Origin: Haloarculaceae archaeon
GTDB lineage: Archaea > Halobacteriota > Halobacteria > Halobacteriales > Haloarculaceae
Length of the DNA stretch: 16,850 nucleotides
Direction: 5' to 3'
Assembly: GCA_018609945.1 (NCBI GenBank)
Contig: JAHENO010000121.1
Coordinates: 1-16,850 of the forward strand
A program made the position numbers and the translations under genes. Below the pieces are notes generated by a model. That model had not been told where the DNA came from, ran no database searches, and saw only the letters and a program-made list of their open reading frames with translations. Below are positions 1 through 6,498 of the stretch, piece after piece; positions within the stretch are counted from its first letter, which is position 1, and every line of letters starts with the position of its first letter.

Positions 1-861
1 CGATTGGGAGACGTTCACACCCTCACTCGCCGGTTCGAGGATCACGATGCTGGGAACGAACCCCCGGCTGGTCCCGTTGTAGGTCACCACCTGACTGCCG
101 CCGCGTTCGATGACAGTCGGGTCCCCCGAGGGCGCGGTCGAACTGATGACCTGAAGCTCGTTCGTTCCCGATGAAATGACCATGCTGGCCGTCGCTGGGC
201 CGGTAATCAGGAGGATAATCACCAGCAGTAAGACCGCCGGATCGAGGACGTTTTCGCGCGACCGCGACCGCTCGCGACCCCCACGGCTCCGACCCGTAAG
301 GAGATCGCCAACGAAACTGAGTGCCAGCACGAACAGACCGATGCCGATCATCAGCGACCCGACGCCGCCCCGGGTCAGCGCCGCCACTCCGGGAATGGCC
401 GAGAGAATACCCGCGACCGCACCAAACACACCCTGTAACGCCGTGACAGCAGTGCCGAGATTGGGGATGACCACGACACTCCCGTCGAACTGGAGCGCGA
501 CGGCGACGATATCTGACTCCCTGACGGGCGGTTCACCCCCGTCCTGATCGGTGAACGGGTTGGCGTCACCGCGGGTGATGTATCCCCGACTCGTCTCGCG
601 GACCACGCGGTGAGTCGTCAATCCCCCGCCCTGTATCTCCTCGGCATTGAACGTCACCACATCGCCCTCCTCGATGTCGCCAGCGAGGAATGGGGGGATC
701 GCCACGAATCCGTCCCCGGATTCCAGCGTCGGTGACATGCTGCCGCTCACGACGAACCCGAGTCCGATCGGCTGACCCAGTAGCTGGCCAAACAGCATGA
801 TCACGATGAGGCCGACCATGCCAACCGTCAGCGCAGTGCCAGCGTACGATCTCAGTCCCAT
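1..861 (-). CDS. SipW-like archaeal signal peptidase I with C-terminal extension (3' partial)
   Basis: Membrane serine protease that would cleave signal peptides on the outer face of the cytoplasmic membrane. The visible 287 residues run off the left edge. An N-terminal membrane helix (about 7-29) is followed by the catalytic box SGSMSP with nucleophile Ser41. His84 in THRV takes the place of the bacterial lysine, as in the archaeal/ER (S26B, SipW) branch, and a TRGDAN box (96-101) carries the conserved Asp99. The typical catalytic domain ends near residue 150. Here the chain continues through a hydrophobic stretch, a second membrane helix (about 173-190), a basic R/S-rich loop, a third membrane helix and an exported Ser/Gly-rich tail. 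The ATG at 861 is supported by a TATA box about 27 bases upstream, so the mRNA is probably leaderless. Family call is firm from motifs; the extension's role is unknown. A divergent SipW-substrate-like gene at 1868 is a plausible client (inference). Confidence 0.88.
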   Translation of the reverse strand, partial: MGLRSYAGTALTVGMVGLIVIMLFGQLLGQPIGLGFVVSGSMSPTLESGDGFVAIPPFLAGDIEEGDVVTFNAEEIQGGGLTTHRVVRETSRGYITRGDANPFTDQDGGEPPVRESDIVAVALQFDGSVVVIPNLGTAVTALQGVFGAVAGILSAIPGVAALTRGGVGSLMIGIGLFVLALSFVGDLLTGRSRGGRERSRSRENVLDPAVLLLVIILLITGPATASMVISSGTNELQVISSTAPSGDPTVIERGGSQVVTYNGTSRGFVPSIVILEPASEGVNVSQS

Positions 862-883
862 CTGTCGGTTGCCTCGCTGTCGT

Positions 884-892
884 CTTTATAAG
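884..892 (-). promoter_or_regulatory. TATA box for the signal peptidase gene
   Basis: Read on the minus strand the site is CTTATAAAG, centred about 27 bases upstream of the ATG at 861. That spacing puts the transcription start at or next to the start codon, the usual haloarchaeal leaderless arrangement. Confidence 0.6.
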
Positions 893-992
893 AAGGACCC
901 GCACGGAGTTAAACTGCCCGGGCGAGCGGTCGGAGAGTTCCCCGAAATAGGCTGTGGGGTACTGTGGGACAGTGTGCCGCCGAGGCCGGGGC

Positions 993-1535
993 CTACAGAT
1001 TCGAGAACAGGTCCGCGGTGGAAGCACTGTCCATCGCCGACTGTGCGGCCTGGCGGGCCTCGTCGAGTTCCGCGACGAGCGCCTGGTACTCCTCGTTGTC
1101 GGCCAGTTCGTCGCGGGTCTTGTTCGACTCGAGGGCAGCCTTCTTCGAGGCCAGTTCGTAGTAGCGCTGGACGGCGTTCTCGTACCCGGACAACGAGAGC
1201 AGGTTCGCGACGAACTCGAGGAGCTCGTCCTTCATGATCGGCTTGACGATGTAGTCGTCGAACCCCATCTCGATTATGTCGAAGTCGGGGTCGACGGCCG
1301 TCACCATCCCGATAGGCCCCTCGTAGCCGTGGTCCCGGAGCGCTTCGAGTACCTCGTCACCCGAATACTTCGGCATCCGGCGGTCGAGCAGGACGGCGTC
1401 GACATCGTCGCTGAACTGCCGGAGTGCCTCCTCGCCGTCGTAGGCCGTCCGCACCTCGTAGTTCGCAGAGAGCCACATGGTGTAGACGTCCGCGAGGTCC
1501 TTCTCGTCTTCTGCGATGAGAACTGACTCAGACAT
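993..1535 (-). CDS. HalX-domain response regulator
   Basis: Two-component response regulator of 180 residues: receiver domain (about 4-115) followed by a HalX helical domain (about 118-175), a haloarchaeal output module of unknown biochemical function. Receiver residues are all visible: acidic pair Glu9/Asp10 (LIAEDE), phospho-acceptor Asp51 (VLLDRRMP), switch Thr79 (MVTAVD) and Lys98 (YIVKP). There is no DNA-binding helix-turn-helix. I chose the ATG at 1535 because a GGGGAG Shine-Dalgarno sits five bases before it. A GTG at 1541, overlapping the stop of the upstream gene, is the alternative and would add two residues. It follows the 46-residue gene at 1538-1678 by two bases, so the two are almost certainly co-transcribed and translationally coupled. 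The partner histidine kinase is not in the window. Confidence 0.9.
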   Translation of the reverse strand: MSESVLIAEDEKDLADVYTMWLSANYEVRTAYDGEEALRQFSDDVDAVLLDRRMPKYSGDEVLEALRDHGYEGPIGMVTAVDPDFDIIEMGFDDYIVKPIMKDELLEFVANLLSLSGYENAVQRYYELASKKAALESNKTRDELADNEEYQALVAELDEARQAAQSAMDSASTADLFSNL

Positions 1536-1537
1536 CG

Positions 1538-1678
1538 TCACTCCCCGTCGCCGCGCTGGACCGTGACCTTCTGGAGGGCTGCCCGGATGTGGTGGTTCTT
1601 TTCAGAGGAGTCCGCAGCCTCCAGGGCTGCCTGGAGGTCCGCGTCGAAATCCGCCAGCCACGAGGAACCGTCGGTCAT
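1538..1678 (-). CDS. small acidic protein of 46 residues, upstream partner of the HalX regulator
   Basis: Not recognised as a named family. The 46 residues begin MTDGSSWLADF and are predicted to be mostly helical and acidic, with an EKNHH patch in the middle and a QKVTVQRGDGE end. There is no membrane segment and no cysteine. A longer reading frame starts near 1807, but its first 43 residues are basic and cysteine-containing, unlike a haloarchaeal protein. The ATG at 1678 has a TATA-like CTTTTTGTAGC about 28 bases upstream, which favours a leaderless start there. It ends two bases before the regulator's ATG and shares its transcript. A role as an adaptor or regulator of the HalX protein is a guess from linkage only. 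Confidence 0.6.
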   Translation of the reverse strand: MTDGSSWLADFDADLQAALEAADSSEKNHHIRAALQKVTVQRGDGE

Positions 1679-1699
1679 GTACGGGAATATTTGTCGACC

Positions 1700-1713
1700 A
1701 GCTACAAAAAGGC
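1700..1713 (-). promoter_or_regulatory. TATA-like promoter of the 46-residue protein / HalX regulator pair
   Basis: Minus-strand CTTTTTGTAGC is centred about 28 bases before the ATG at 1678. A second AT-rich block (CTTAAATTATTACG on the same strand, about 1740-1755) lies further up and could be an alternative. The 189-base interval 1679-1867 carries the divergent promoters for this pair and for the gene at 1868. Confidence 0.4.
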
Positions 1714-1867
1714 ACCCGTACACGCCTCGTTGGCAGCGTCGTAATAATTTAAGTCGGCGGACATTCGGGGCGGCTGAATGCTCGGCTTGAACAACTGAAA
1801 GCCACACGTGAGACCGGTCAAGCTGGCCAATACAAAGTACCCCCCAGACTGTATATGTGGGTACAGC

Positions 1868-2131
1868 ATGGGACTTCCACGTCGCAACGCAGTGATTGGC
1901 CTCGGTGGATCAGTCGTCGGCGGGGGCGCGCTCGTCGGAACGGGCGCGTTCACCACGGTGCAAGCAGAGCGGACCGGCGACGTGGAGAGGATCGGCGACG
2001 CCAGCGCATCACGTGCACTCGCCCCCTCGACCGCCGACAGTGGAGCAGTACATTCAAGACACAGGCAGTGCGACTGTCACGAGGACACACACAGCGTCGG
2101 TTCGAACACTCACGGGGAGGAAATGACATGA
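1868..2131 (+). CDS. truncated DUF1102 / SipW-substrate-like exported protein
   Basis: The first 40 or so residues are a typical haloarchaeal leader: a PRRNAVIG basic start, a glycine-rich hydrophobic stretch, then GTGAFTTVQAERT, the pattern seen in DUF1102 and other SipW-dependent (camelysin/TasA-like) exported proteins. The family is usually well over 150 residues; this frame stops after 87. From about residue 57 the composition changes abruptly (HSRHRQCDCHEDTH) and looks non-native. The next frame over this stretch reads QYIQDTGSATVT, closer to an exported beta-rich protein, so a frameshift near 2040-2050 followed by a deletion is likely (inference). The stop overlaps the next ATG in ATGA at 2128, so translation may still be coupled to the downstream gene. 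Candidate TATA elements are TACAAAG (about 1831) and GTATATG (1851). It could also be a genuinely short secreted protein. Confidence 0.45.
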   Translation: MGLPRRNAVIGLGGSVVGGGALVGTGAFTTVQAERTGDVERIGDASASRALAPSTADSGAVHSRHRQCDCHEDTHSVGSNTHGEEMT

Positions 2132-3672
2132 GAGACAACGACAACGAGACGGAATCGACAGTCTCCCGGGACGGCATCACGGTGTACCAGACGTATCAGG
2201 AAGAGCGATTCGGCGTTCCGACGGTGGTTCTGAAGCTCGTCTCCGAGCGCGAGGAACCCGCCGACGTGGAGGTCGCGGTCGGTCTCCCGCCGGACCTGCA
2301 CATCACGGAGGTGGGCTTTCACCCGGACTACGGGCGCGAGGACTGGTCGGTCGAGAGCCAGCGCATAGCGTTTTCGGCCACGATCGGCCCCGAGGAGGAC
2401 GTGACGACGATGTACGCCGTCGAGTCGCTGGCCGACAGCCAGCTCGACTCGCTGCTGGACAACCTGACCATCGAACGGGTCGCCGGAGAGACAGGAGAGG
2501 GCGAATCCGCCGCCGATGCCGAGTTCGGCCCGCACCCGGCACGCCAGTCCGTGCCCACGACCGGCGAGACATCGGCCGAGAGCGTGGCCGCCGATGACCT
2601 GGCAGAGGTAGAAACCTACCCTGCGGGGGAGAACGACGAGGCGGCGACCGCGGAATCGGCTTACGCGTCCGACGAGGACGGAGACGACGGGGCCGACGAC
2701 GCACTCGAAGCCCTCGGACTGGCGGAGACCGACGATGTCGAAGGGGTCGAAGCGGGTGACGACGACGTGGCCCAGAATATCCCCAGCGAGGTGCAACAGG
2801 ACGCGGACACGGGCGACACCGACGAATCGGCACCGGACGAAGATGTCGAGACGGCCGCCGACGAGACGACCGACGCGGACGTGGACGAAGACGCGGACGC
2901 CGAGAGCACGGACGACGCCGGGGAGACGGCAGACGAAGCCGAAGAGGAGAAAGCCGACGAGGATGAGGACGACGCCGCCGACGCAGGAGCGGACGCGGAC
3001 GCGGAAGAAGAGGAGAAAGCCGAGGGGGAGACGGACACGGACGCGGACGTGCCGGATGCGGCGGAGAGAGCGGTGTTGTCGGAGTACGCGACGGCAGAAC
3101 TCGTCGCCGAACTAGACCAGCGCGTCGATGCGGACGGATTCACCGACGAGGACCGCGAGCGCCTGTACGAACTCCTGCTGGACGATTCCGACGGTGCGAC
3201 GGTCAGCGACGAGTTACGCGTCGCACACCTCCAGAAGCGGGTGAGCGACATGGAGGCGAGCGTGGAACCCCTCGATGCCTTCCGCGACAGGCACGGTGCG
3301 CCCGCCGATGCGTTCGCGGAACTCGCCGAGGAGATGTCCGCGCTCGGCGAGCGCGTCGATTCCGTCGAGGACGACGTGTCGGCGGTCACCGACCGGGTCG
3401 ACGAGGCAGAACCGCGGCTCGACGACGTCGAGGACGACGTGTCGGCAGTGACCGACCGGGTCGACGAGGTCGAACCGCGCGTCGATTCCGTCGAGGACGA
3501 CGTGTCGGCGGTCACCGACCGGGTCGACGAAGCAGAACCGCGGCTCGACGACGTCGAGGACGATGTCGACTCGCTCGCAGAGGAACAGGCGGAACTCGAA
3601 TCGGAGGTATCGTCGCTGACGGAGTGGCGCGAACGGGTCAAGAGCACGTTGAGTGCCCTGGGCGACGTATGA
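2128..3672 (+). CDS. acidic coiled-coil protein with N-terminal beta-rich domain
   Basis: No named function recognised; 514 residues, no signal peptide or membrane helix, so probably cytoplasmic. Layout: a folded, strand-rich domain at about 17-118 (VVLKLVSEREEPADVEVAVG through LTIERV); a very acidic Ala/Asp/Glu linker (about 119-307); a helical segment (about 308-395) containing LSEYATAELVAELDQR; then three 21-residue coiled-coil repeats (409-471), a partial fourth, and a closing helix. The ATG at 2128 overlaps the previous stop and has GGGGAGG 7 bases upstream; the same frame is open back to 1855, but that extension is arginine-rich shadow sequence. The N-terminal domain appears paralogous to that of the next gene, suggesting the two proteins work together. 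A structural or scaffold role is plausible from the coiled coil, but unproven. Confidence 0.85.
   Translation: MRDNDNETESTVSRDGITVYQTYQEERFGVPTVVLKLVSEREEPADVEVAVGLPPDLHITEVGFHPDYGREDWSVESQRIAFSATIGPEEDVTTMYAVESLADSQLDSLLDNLTIERVAGETGEGESAADAEFGPHPARQSVPTTGETSAESVAADDLAEVETYPAGENDEAATAESAYASDEDGDDGADDALEALGLAETDDVEGVEAGDDDVAQNIPSEVQQDADTGDTDESAPDEDVETAADETTDADVDEDADAESTDDAGETADEAEEEKADEDEDDAADAGADADAEEEEKAEGETDTDADVPDAAERAVLSEYATAELVAELDQRVDADGFTDEDRERLYELLLDDSDGATVSDELRVAHLQKRVSDMEASVEPLDAFRDRHGAPADAFAELAEEMSALGERVDSVEDDVSAVTDRVDEAEPRLDDVEDDVSAVTDRVDEVEPRVDSVEDDVSAVTDRVDEAEPRLDDVEDDVDSLAEEQAELESEVSSLTEWRERVKSTLSALGDV
3352..3567 (+). repeat. 63-bp in-frame tandem repeat encoding 21-residue heptad units
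   Basis: Units begin at 3352, 3415 and 3478, with a partial fourth at 3541. Each encodes three heptads of the form R(V/L)D(S/D)VEDDVSAVTDRVDE(A/V)EP. Units 1 and 3 differ at one base (GAG/GAA), and units 2 and 4 share their opening bases apart from codon wobble. This indicates duplication of a 126-bp two-unit block rather than independent 63-bp steps. Confidence 0.9.
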
Positions 3673-3706
3673 ATGCGCTCCCGTTCACGACCCCGGAGTC
3701 ACCAGC

Positions 3707-4258
3707 GTGAGTATGGACGCAATCGACGTCGACGTGGACCTGCTCGCTGAATCGACACAGGACCTCGTCAGGTACCGGCTCGCGAACGCGCACGGCGAGG
3801 CTGTCGCGGTCCGGATCAAACAGCCCATCCTGTCGGGCGTCTCACAGTCCCAGGTCGCCATCGACGCCGAGTACGAGACCGGGCCGTGGCGGACCGAGGG
3901 GGACTCGCTGGTGTTCATCCGGAAACTCGAGGCGGGGGAGGCCGTCGAGACGGGCTACACCCTCGGCGGCGTCGACACGTCGACGATCCTGGAGCTGCTG
4001 CGGGAGGTGACTATCGAGGTTCGGAACCTGGAGGGCGTCGAACTCGGATATCTCGAAGGGAGCGAACTGCGCGTGGGCGGGCGGAAATCCGGCACTGACG
4101 GCCAGTCGGACCAGCCCGGCAGGACCGACCTCCCGGCGTCAGTCTCGGACTACGTGCTGCAAGACGTCGGTGAGGTCGACTCGGCGGAGTTCGAGTGGAC
4201 CCCCGTAGACGAGGAGCCGTCCGGGGGGCTGCTCGGCCGCCTTTTCTCGTTCCTCTAG
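3707..4258 (+). CDS. hypothetical protein paralogous to the N-terminal domain of the preceding coiled-coil protein
   Basis: 183 residues, soluble, function unknown. Residues about 5-108 can be laid along residues 30-118 of the preceding protein: both have a strand-rich core, a Y...W pair (EYETGPW here, DYGREDW there), an acidic GEAVETGY / EEDVTTMY turn, and the closing pattern hydrophobic-DTSTILELLREVTIEV here versus LADSQLDSLLDNLTIERV there. A polar linker follows, then ASVSDYVLQDV, an acidic stretch, and a glycine/leucine-rich end (GGLLGRLFSFL) that could be an amphipathic membrane or partner-docking tail. The GTG at 3707 is preferred because GGAG lies eight bases upstream; the ATG at 3713 is the alternative. 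The gene lies 34 bases after its neighbour, probably in one operon. Confidence 0.75.
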   Translation: MSMDAIDVDVDLLAESTQDLVRYRLANAHGEAVAVRIKQPILSGVSQSQVAIDAEYETGPWRTEGDSLVFIRKLEAGEAVETGYTLGGVDTSTILELLREVTIEVRNLEGVELGYLEGSELRVGGRKSGTDGQSDQPGRTDLPASVSDYVLQDVGEVDSAEFEWTPVDEEPSGGLLGRLFSFL

Positions 4259-5853
4259 AAGAGCACGCCCGGATTCATGATCCCGGCCGGGTCGAACGCG
4301 TCCTTGACGGCGCGGAGCGACTCCCGGAAATCGGCGGTTTCGCGCGCGTAGTGCTCCTGGTGGACCCGTCCGACGGCGTGGTGGTGGGTGATGGTCGCGC
4401 CGTGGTCGTCGATGATATCCGACGCGGTTTCCTTTATCTGGCGCCACTGTTCGAGTTCGCGCCCGCGCTCGGCCGGCGCGACGAACGTGTAGTAGGGCGC
4501 CGGCCCGTCGGGATAGACGTGCGTGAACCGACACGAGAGGTGGCCCATCCCGCAGGCGTCGTCCATCGCGTCGGTCACGCCCTCGTAGATGTCGGCGTGG
4601 AACGCCTCGAACTCCGACCAGGGGATCGCGGTCTCGAAGGTGTCGAAGATGACGCCCAGTCTGACGAAAGCGTCCCAGAGGTACGGCGCCTCGATGAAGG
4701 CGGTCCGCCAGCGGTCCTCGGGCCCGGGTTTGTCGCGTTCGCGGTCGCCGTGGATGGGGCCGCGCGGGCACTCGCCGCCGTAGTCCCCGCAGATCGACAG
4801 CGCCTCCGCGAGGTTCTCCCGGGTCGACCCCGACTCCCGCAGCGACTCGAACCCGAGAAAGAGGAGGTGGTCGTCGCCCTCGGCCACCTCGAAGATCGCA
4901 GCCTCGTTGGAATCGAGCAGGCGACAGTTCGCGGGCGAGAGCCGGGCCTGGGCGATCTCCCGCGTGGCCGCGACCGCCGCCTCGAAGTCCGCGAAGTGGA
5001 CCGTCGCCCGCGAGCGCCCGGCCGGCCGGGGCTGGACGTTCATCCAGGCCTCGGTGATGACGCCCAGGGTCCCCTCCGAACCCAGAATGAAGTGATTGTT
5101 CTTCGGGCCGGCCGCCGTCCGGGGGACCGCCCGGGTCTCGACGGTGCCTGCGGGCGTGACCATCCGGGCGTTCTCGACGAAGTCGTCGATGTGCGTGTAG
5201 TCGGTCGCGAAGTGCCCGCCGGCGTGGGTCGCGATCCAGCCACCTAGCGTCGAGAACTCGTATGACTGGGGGTAGTGGCGCAACTGGAAGCCGTACTCGG
5301 CGAGGCCGTCCTGTATCTGTGGTCCCAGCACGCCCGCCTGGATGCGTGCCCGCCGTGACTCCTCGTCGACGGCGACGATGTCGTCCATCCCCCGGGTGTC
5401 GAGCGAGACGACGCCAGCGTACTCGCCGCCGGCGGCACCTCCCTCGACGCCGCCGACGACGCTGGTCCCGCCGCCGTAGGGAACGACCGCGACGTGCTCG
5501 TCGGTGGCCCACGAGAGGAGGTCGGCGATCTCGTCCTCCGAACCCGGTTCGGCGACGACGTCGGGCGCCGGGCCGAAGTTCCCGCGCAGGCCGCGGACCT
5601 TGTCGCGGTAGGCGTCGCCGTAGGTGTGGTGGACGCGACTCCGGCGGTCCTGCGTGCAGAAGTCGAACCCGGGGCTGTCCAGGCCGGGTTCGGGCACGTC
5701 CACGGCCGCCAGGTCCGGCGGATCGACGAGATCGAGAGCAGGAAAGCCGAAGTCGGTCTCCAGACGGTCCCGTAGCGCGTCGATGCGCTCCTGGTCGGGA
5801 TGTTCCTCGACGTACCCCCAGCCCCAGTAACTCCGGGTGCGGTCCTCACTCAC
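4255..5853 (-). CDS. FAD-dependent oxidase/synthase of the alkyl-DHAP synthase (AGPS) type
   Basis: 532-residue member of the VAO/PCMH flavoprotein superfamily (FAD_binding_4 plus FAD-oxidase_C). The FAD pyrophosphate loop is PYGGGTSVVGG (125-135), followed by a STLGGWIATHAGG segment and LGSEGTLGVITEA near 257. The C-terminal half matches alkylglycerone-phosphate synthase: DTFETAIPW, a CRFTHVYPDG segment and the triple histidine HHHAVGRVH (490-498) of the AGPS active site, ending GIMNPG. The N-terminus RSYWGWGY is also AGPS-like. AGPS swaps an acyl for an alkyl chain on DHAP; haloarchaea make ether lipids from glycerol-1-phosphate by another route, so the substrate here is uncertain and a 2-hydroxyacid dehydrogenase role is possible. 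The GTG start at 5853 has GAGGTG seven bases upstream. Its stop overlaps the convergent gene's stop in CTAG. Confidence 0.85.
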   Translation of the reverse strand: MSEDRTRSYWGWGYVEEHPDQERIDALRDRLETDFGFPALDLVDPPDLAAVDVPEPGLDSPGFDFCTQDRRSRVHHTYGDAYRDKVRGLRGNFGPAPDVVAEPGSEDEIADLLSWATDEHVAVVPYGGGTSVVGGVEGGAAGGEYAGVVSLDTRGMDDIVAVDEESRRARIQAGVLGPQIQDGLAEYGFQLRHYPQSYEFSTLGGWIATHAGGHFATDYTHIDDFVENARMVTPAGTVETRAVPRTAAGPKNNHFILGSEGTLGVITEAWMNVQPRPAGRSRATVHFADFEAAVAATREIAQARLSPANCRLLDSNEAAIFEVAEGDDHLLFLGFESLRESGSTRENLAEALSICGDYGGECPRGPIHGDRERDKPGPEDRWRTAFIEAPYLWDAFVRLGVIFDTFETAIPWSEFEAFHADIYEGVTDAMDDACGMGHLSCRFTHVYPDGPAPYYTFVAPAERGRELEQWRQIKETASDIIDDHGATITHHHAVGRVHQEHYARETADFRESLRAVKDAFDPAGIMNPGVLF

Positions 5854-5902
5854 GCGCGCTCACCTCGCTGCGTTGTGTTCGTGATCACACCCCAACATAC
5901 AG

Positions 5903-5922
5903 GAGTGGCCGTATAACCACTC
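5903..5922 (-). promoter_or_regulatory. TATA box inside an inverted repeat, upstream of the AGPS-like gene
   Basis: Minus-strand TTATAC (5911-5916) would start transcription near 5886, giving a short leader that carries the GAGGTG ribosome site. The box is flanked by GAGTGG-N8-CCACTC (5903-5908 and 5917-5922), an operator-like arrangement. A small hairpin, CTGTC-GGTT-GACAG (5926-5939), lies just upstream, between this promoter and the GNAT gene's stop. Confidence 0.4.
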
Positions 5923-5984
5923 TGTCTGTCGGTTGACAGGCCGCCGGCGGAGTGACGCGACGGTCCCCTGGCGCCGGTTCCCGG

Positions 5985-6467
5985 TCAGTCGGACCGCCGG
6001 TAGACGGTCTCGGCGTAGGTTTCGCCGCCGATGGTGGTCTCGCCCTCGTCGACGGGCTCGTAGCCGGCCGCCCGGTAGAAGGCGTTGCCGGCCTCGTTGT
6101 CAGCGAGCACCATCGCCTGGAGGTCCTCGGCACCCATCTCCCGCAGCGACGCCTCGACCGCTTCGAGCAGTGCGCGCCCGGTGCCCTCACCCCTGTGGTC
6201 CGGCGCGACGTACACGCGGAGGACGTGTCCCGTCCCCCGCGTCAGAACCCCGTGGCCAAACCCGACGACGCCGTCGGCGTCCGCGACCCGGAGGACGGTG
6301 TCGTCGGCGTCCAGTTCCTCGCGGACGCGGTCCTCGTCGTACCACTCCGTTGCGGCCTCGCCGACGTTCTCGCGGTGGAGGATGTCCGGGTAGTCGACCG
6401 CCCAAGACCGCTCGGCGACGCGCCGTATCCCGGCCACGTCGGCCGGGCGTGCCTCCCTGATGTCCAT
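5985..6467 (-). CDS. GNAT-family N-acetyltransferase
   Basis: 160-residue single-domain acetyltransferase that would move an acetyl group from acetyl-CoA to an amine; the acceptor cannot be told. Order: MDIREARPADVAGI opening strand and helix; VVGFGHGVL strand; VLRVYVAPDHRGEGTGRALL, whose RGEGTG (92-97) is the acetyl-CoA pyrophosphate loop (motif A); NEAGNAFYRAAGYEP motif B (124-138); a C-terminal YAETVYRR strand. This is the most RimI-like layout, but it lacks specific ribosomal features I could name. The ATG at 6467 is preferred over 6494 because the nine extra residues (MARRPQHAD) are not part of the domain. It lies 31 bases after the MBL-fold gene and is probably co-transcribed with it. 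Confidence 0.88.
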   Translation of the reverse strand: MDIREARPADVAGIRRVAERSWAVDYPDILHRENVGEAATEWYDEDRVREELDADDTVLRVADADGVVGFGHGVLTRGTGHVLRVYVAPDHRGEGTGRALLEAVEASLREMGAEDLQAMVLADNEAGNAFYRAAGYEPVDEGETTIGGETYAETVYRRSD

Positions 6468-6498
6468 GTCCGCGTGTTGGGGCCGGCGGGCCAAGAAC

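Noticed and set aside
566..1027. 153-codon frame on the minus strand across the signal peptidase start
   Set aside because: Out-of-frame shadow with many Arg/His/Pro; the signal peptidase frame has the catalytic motifs.
1855..2127. In-frame extension of the coiled-coil protein to 1855
   Set aside because: Arginine-rich shadow of the exported-protein gene; ATG 2128 has a good ribosome site.
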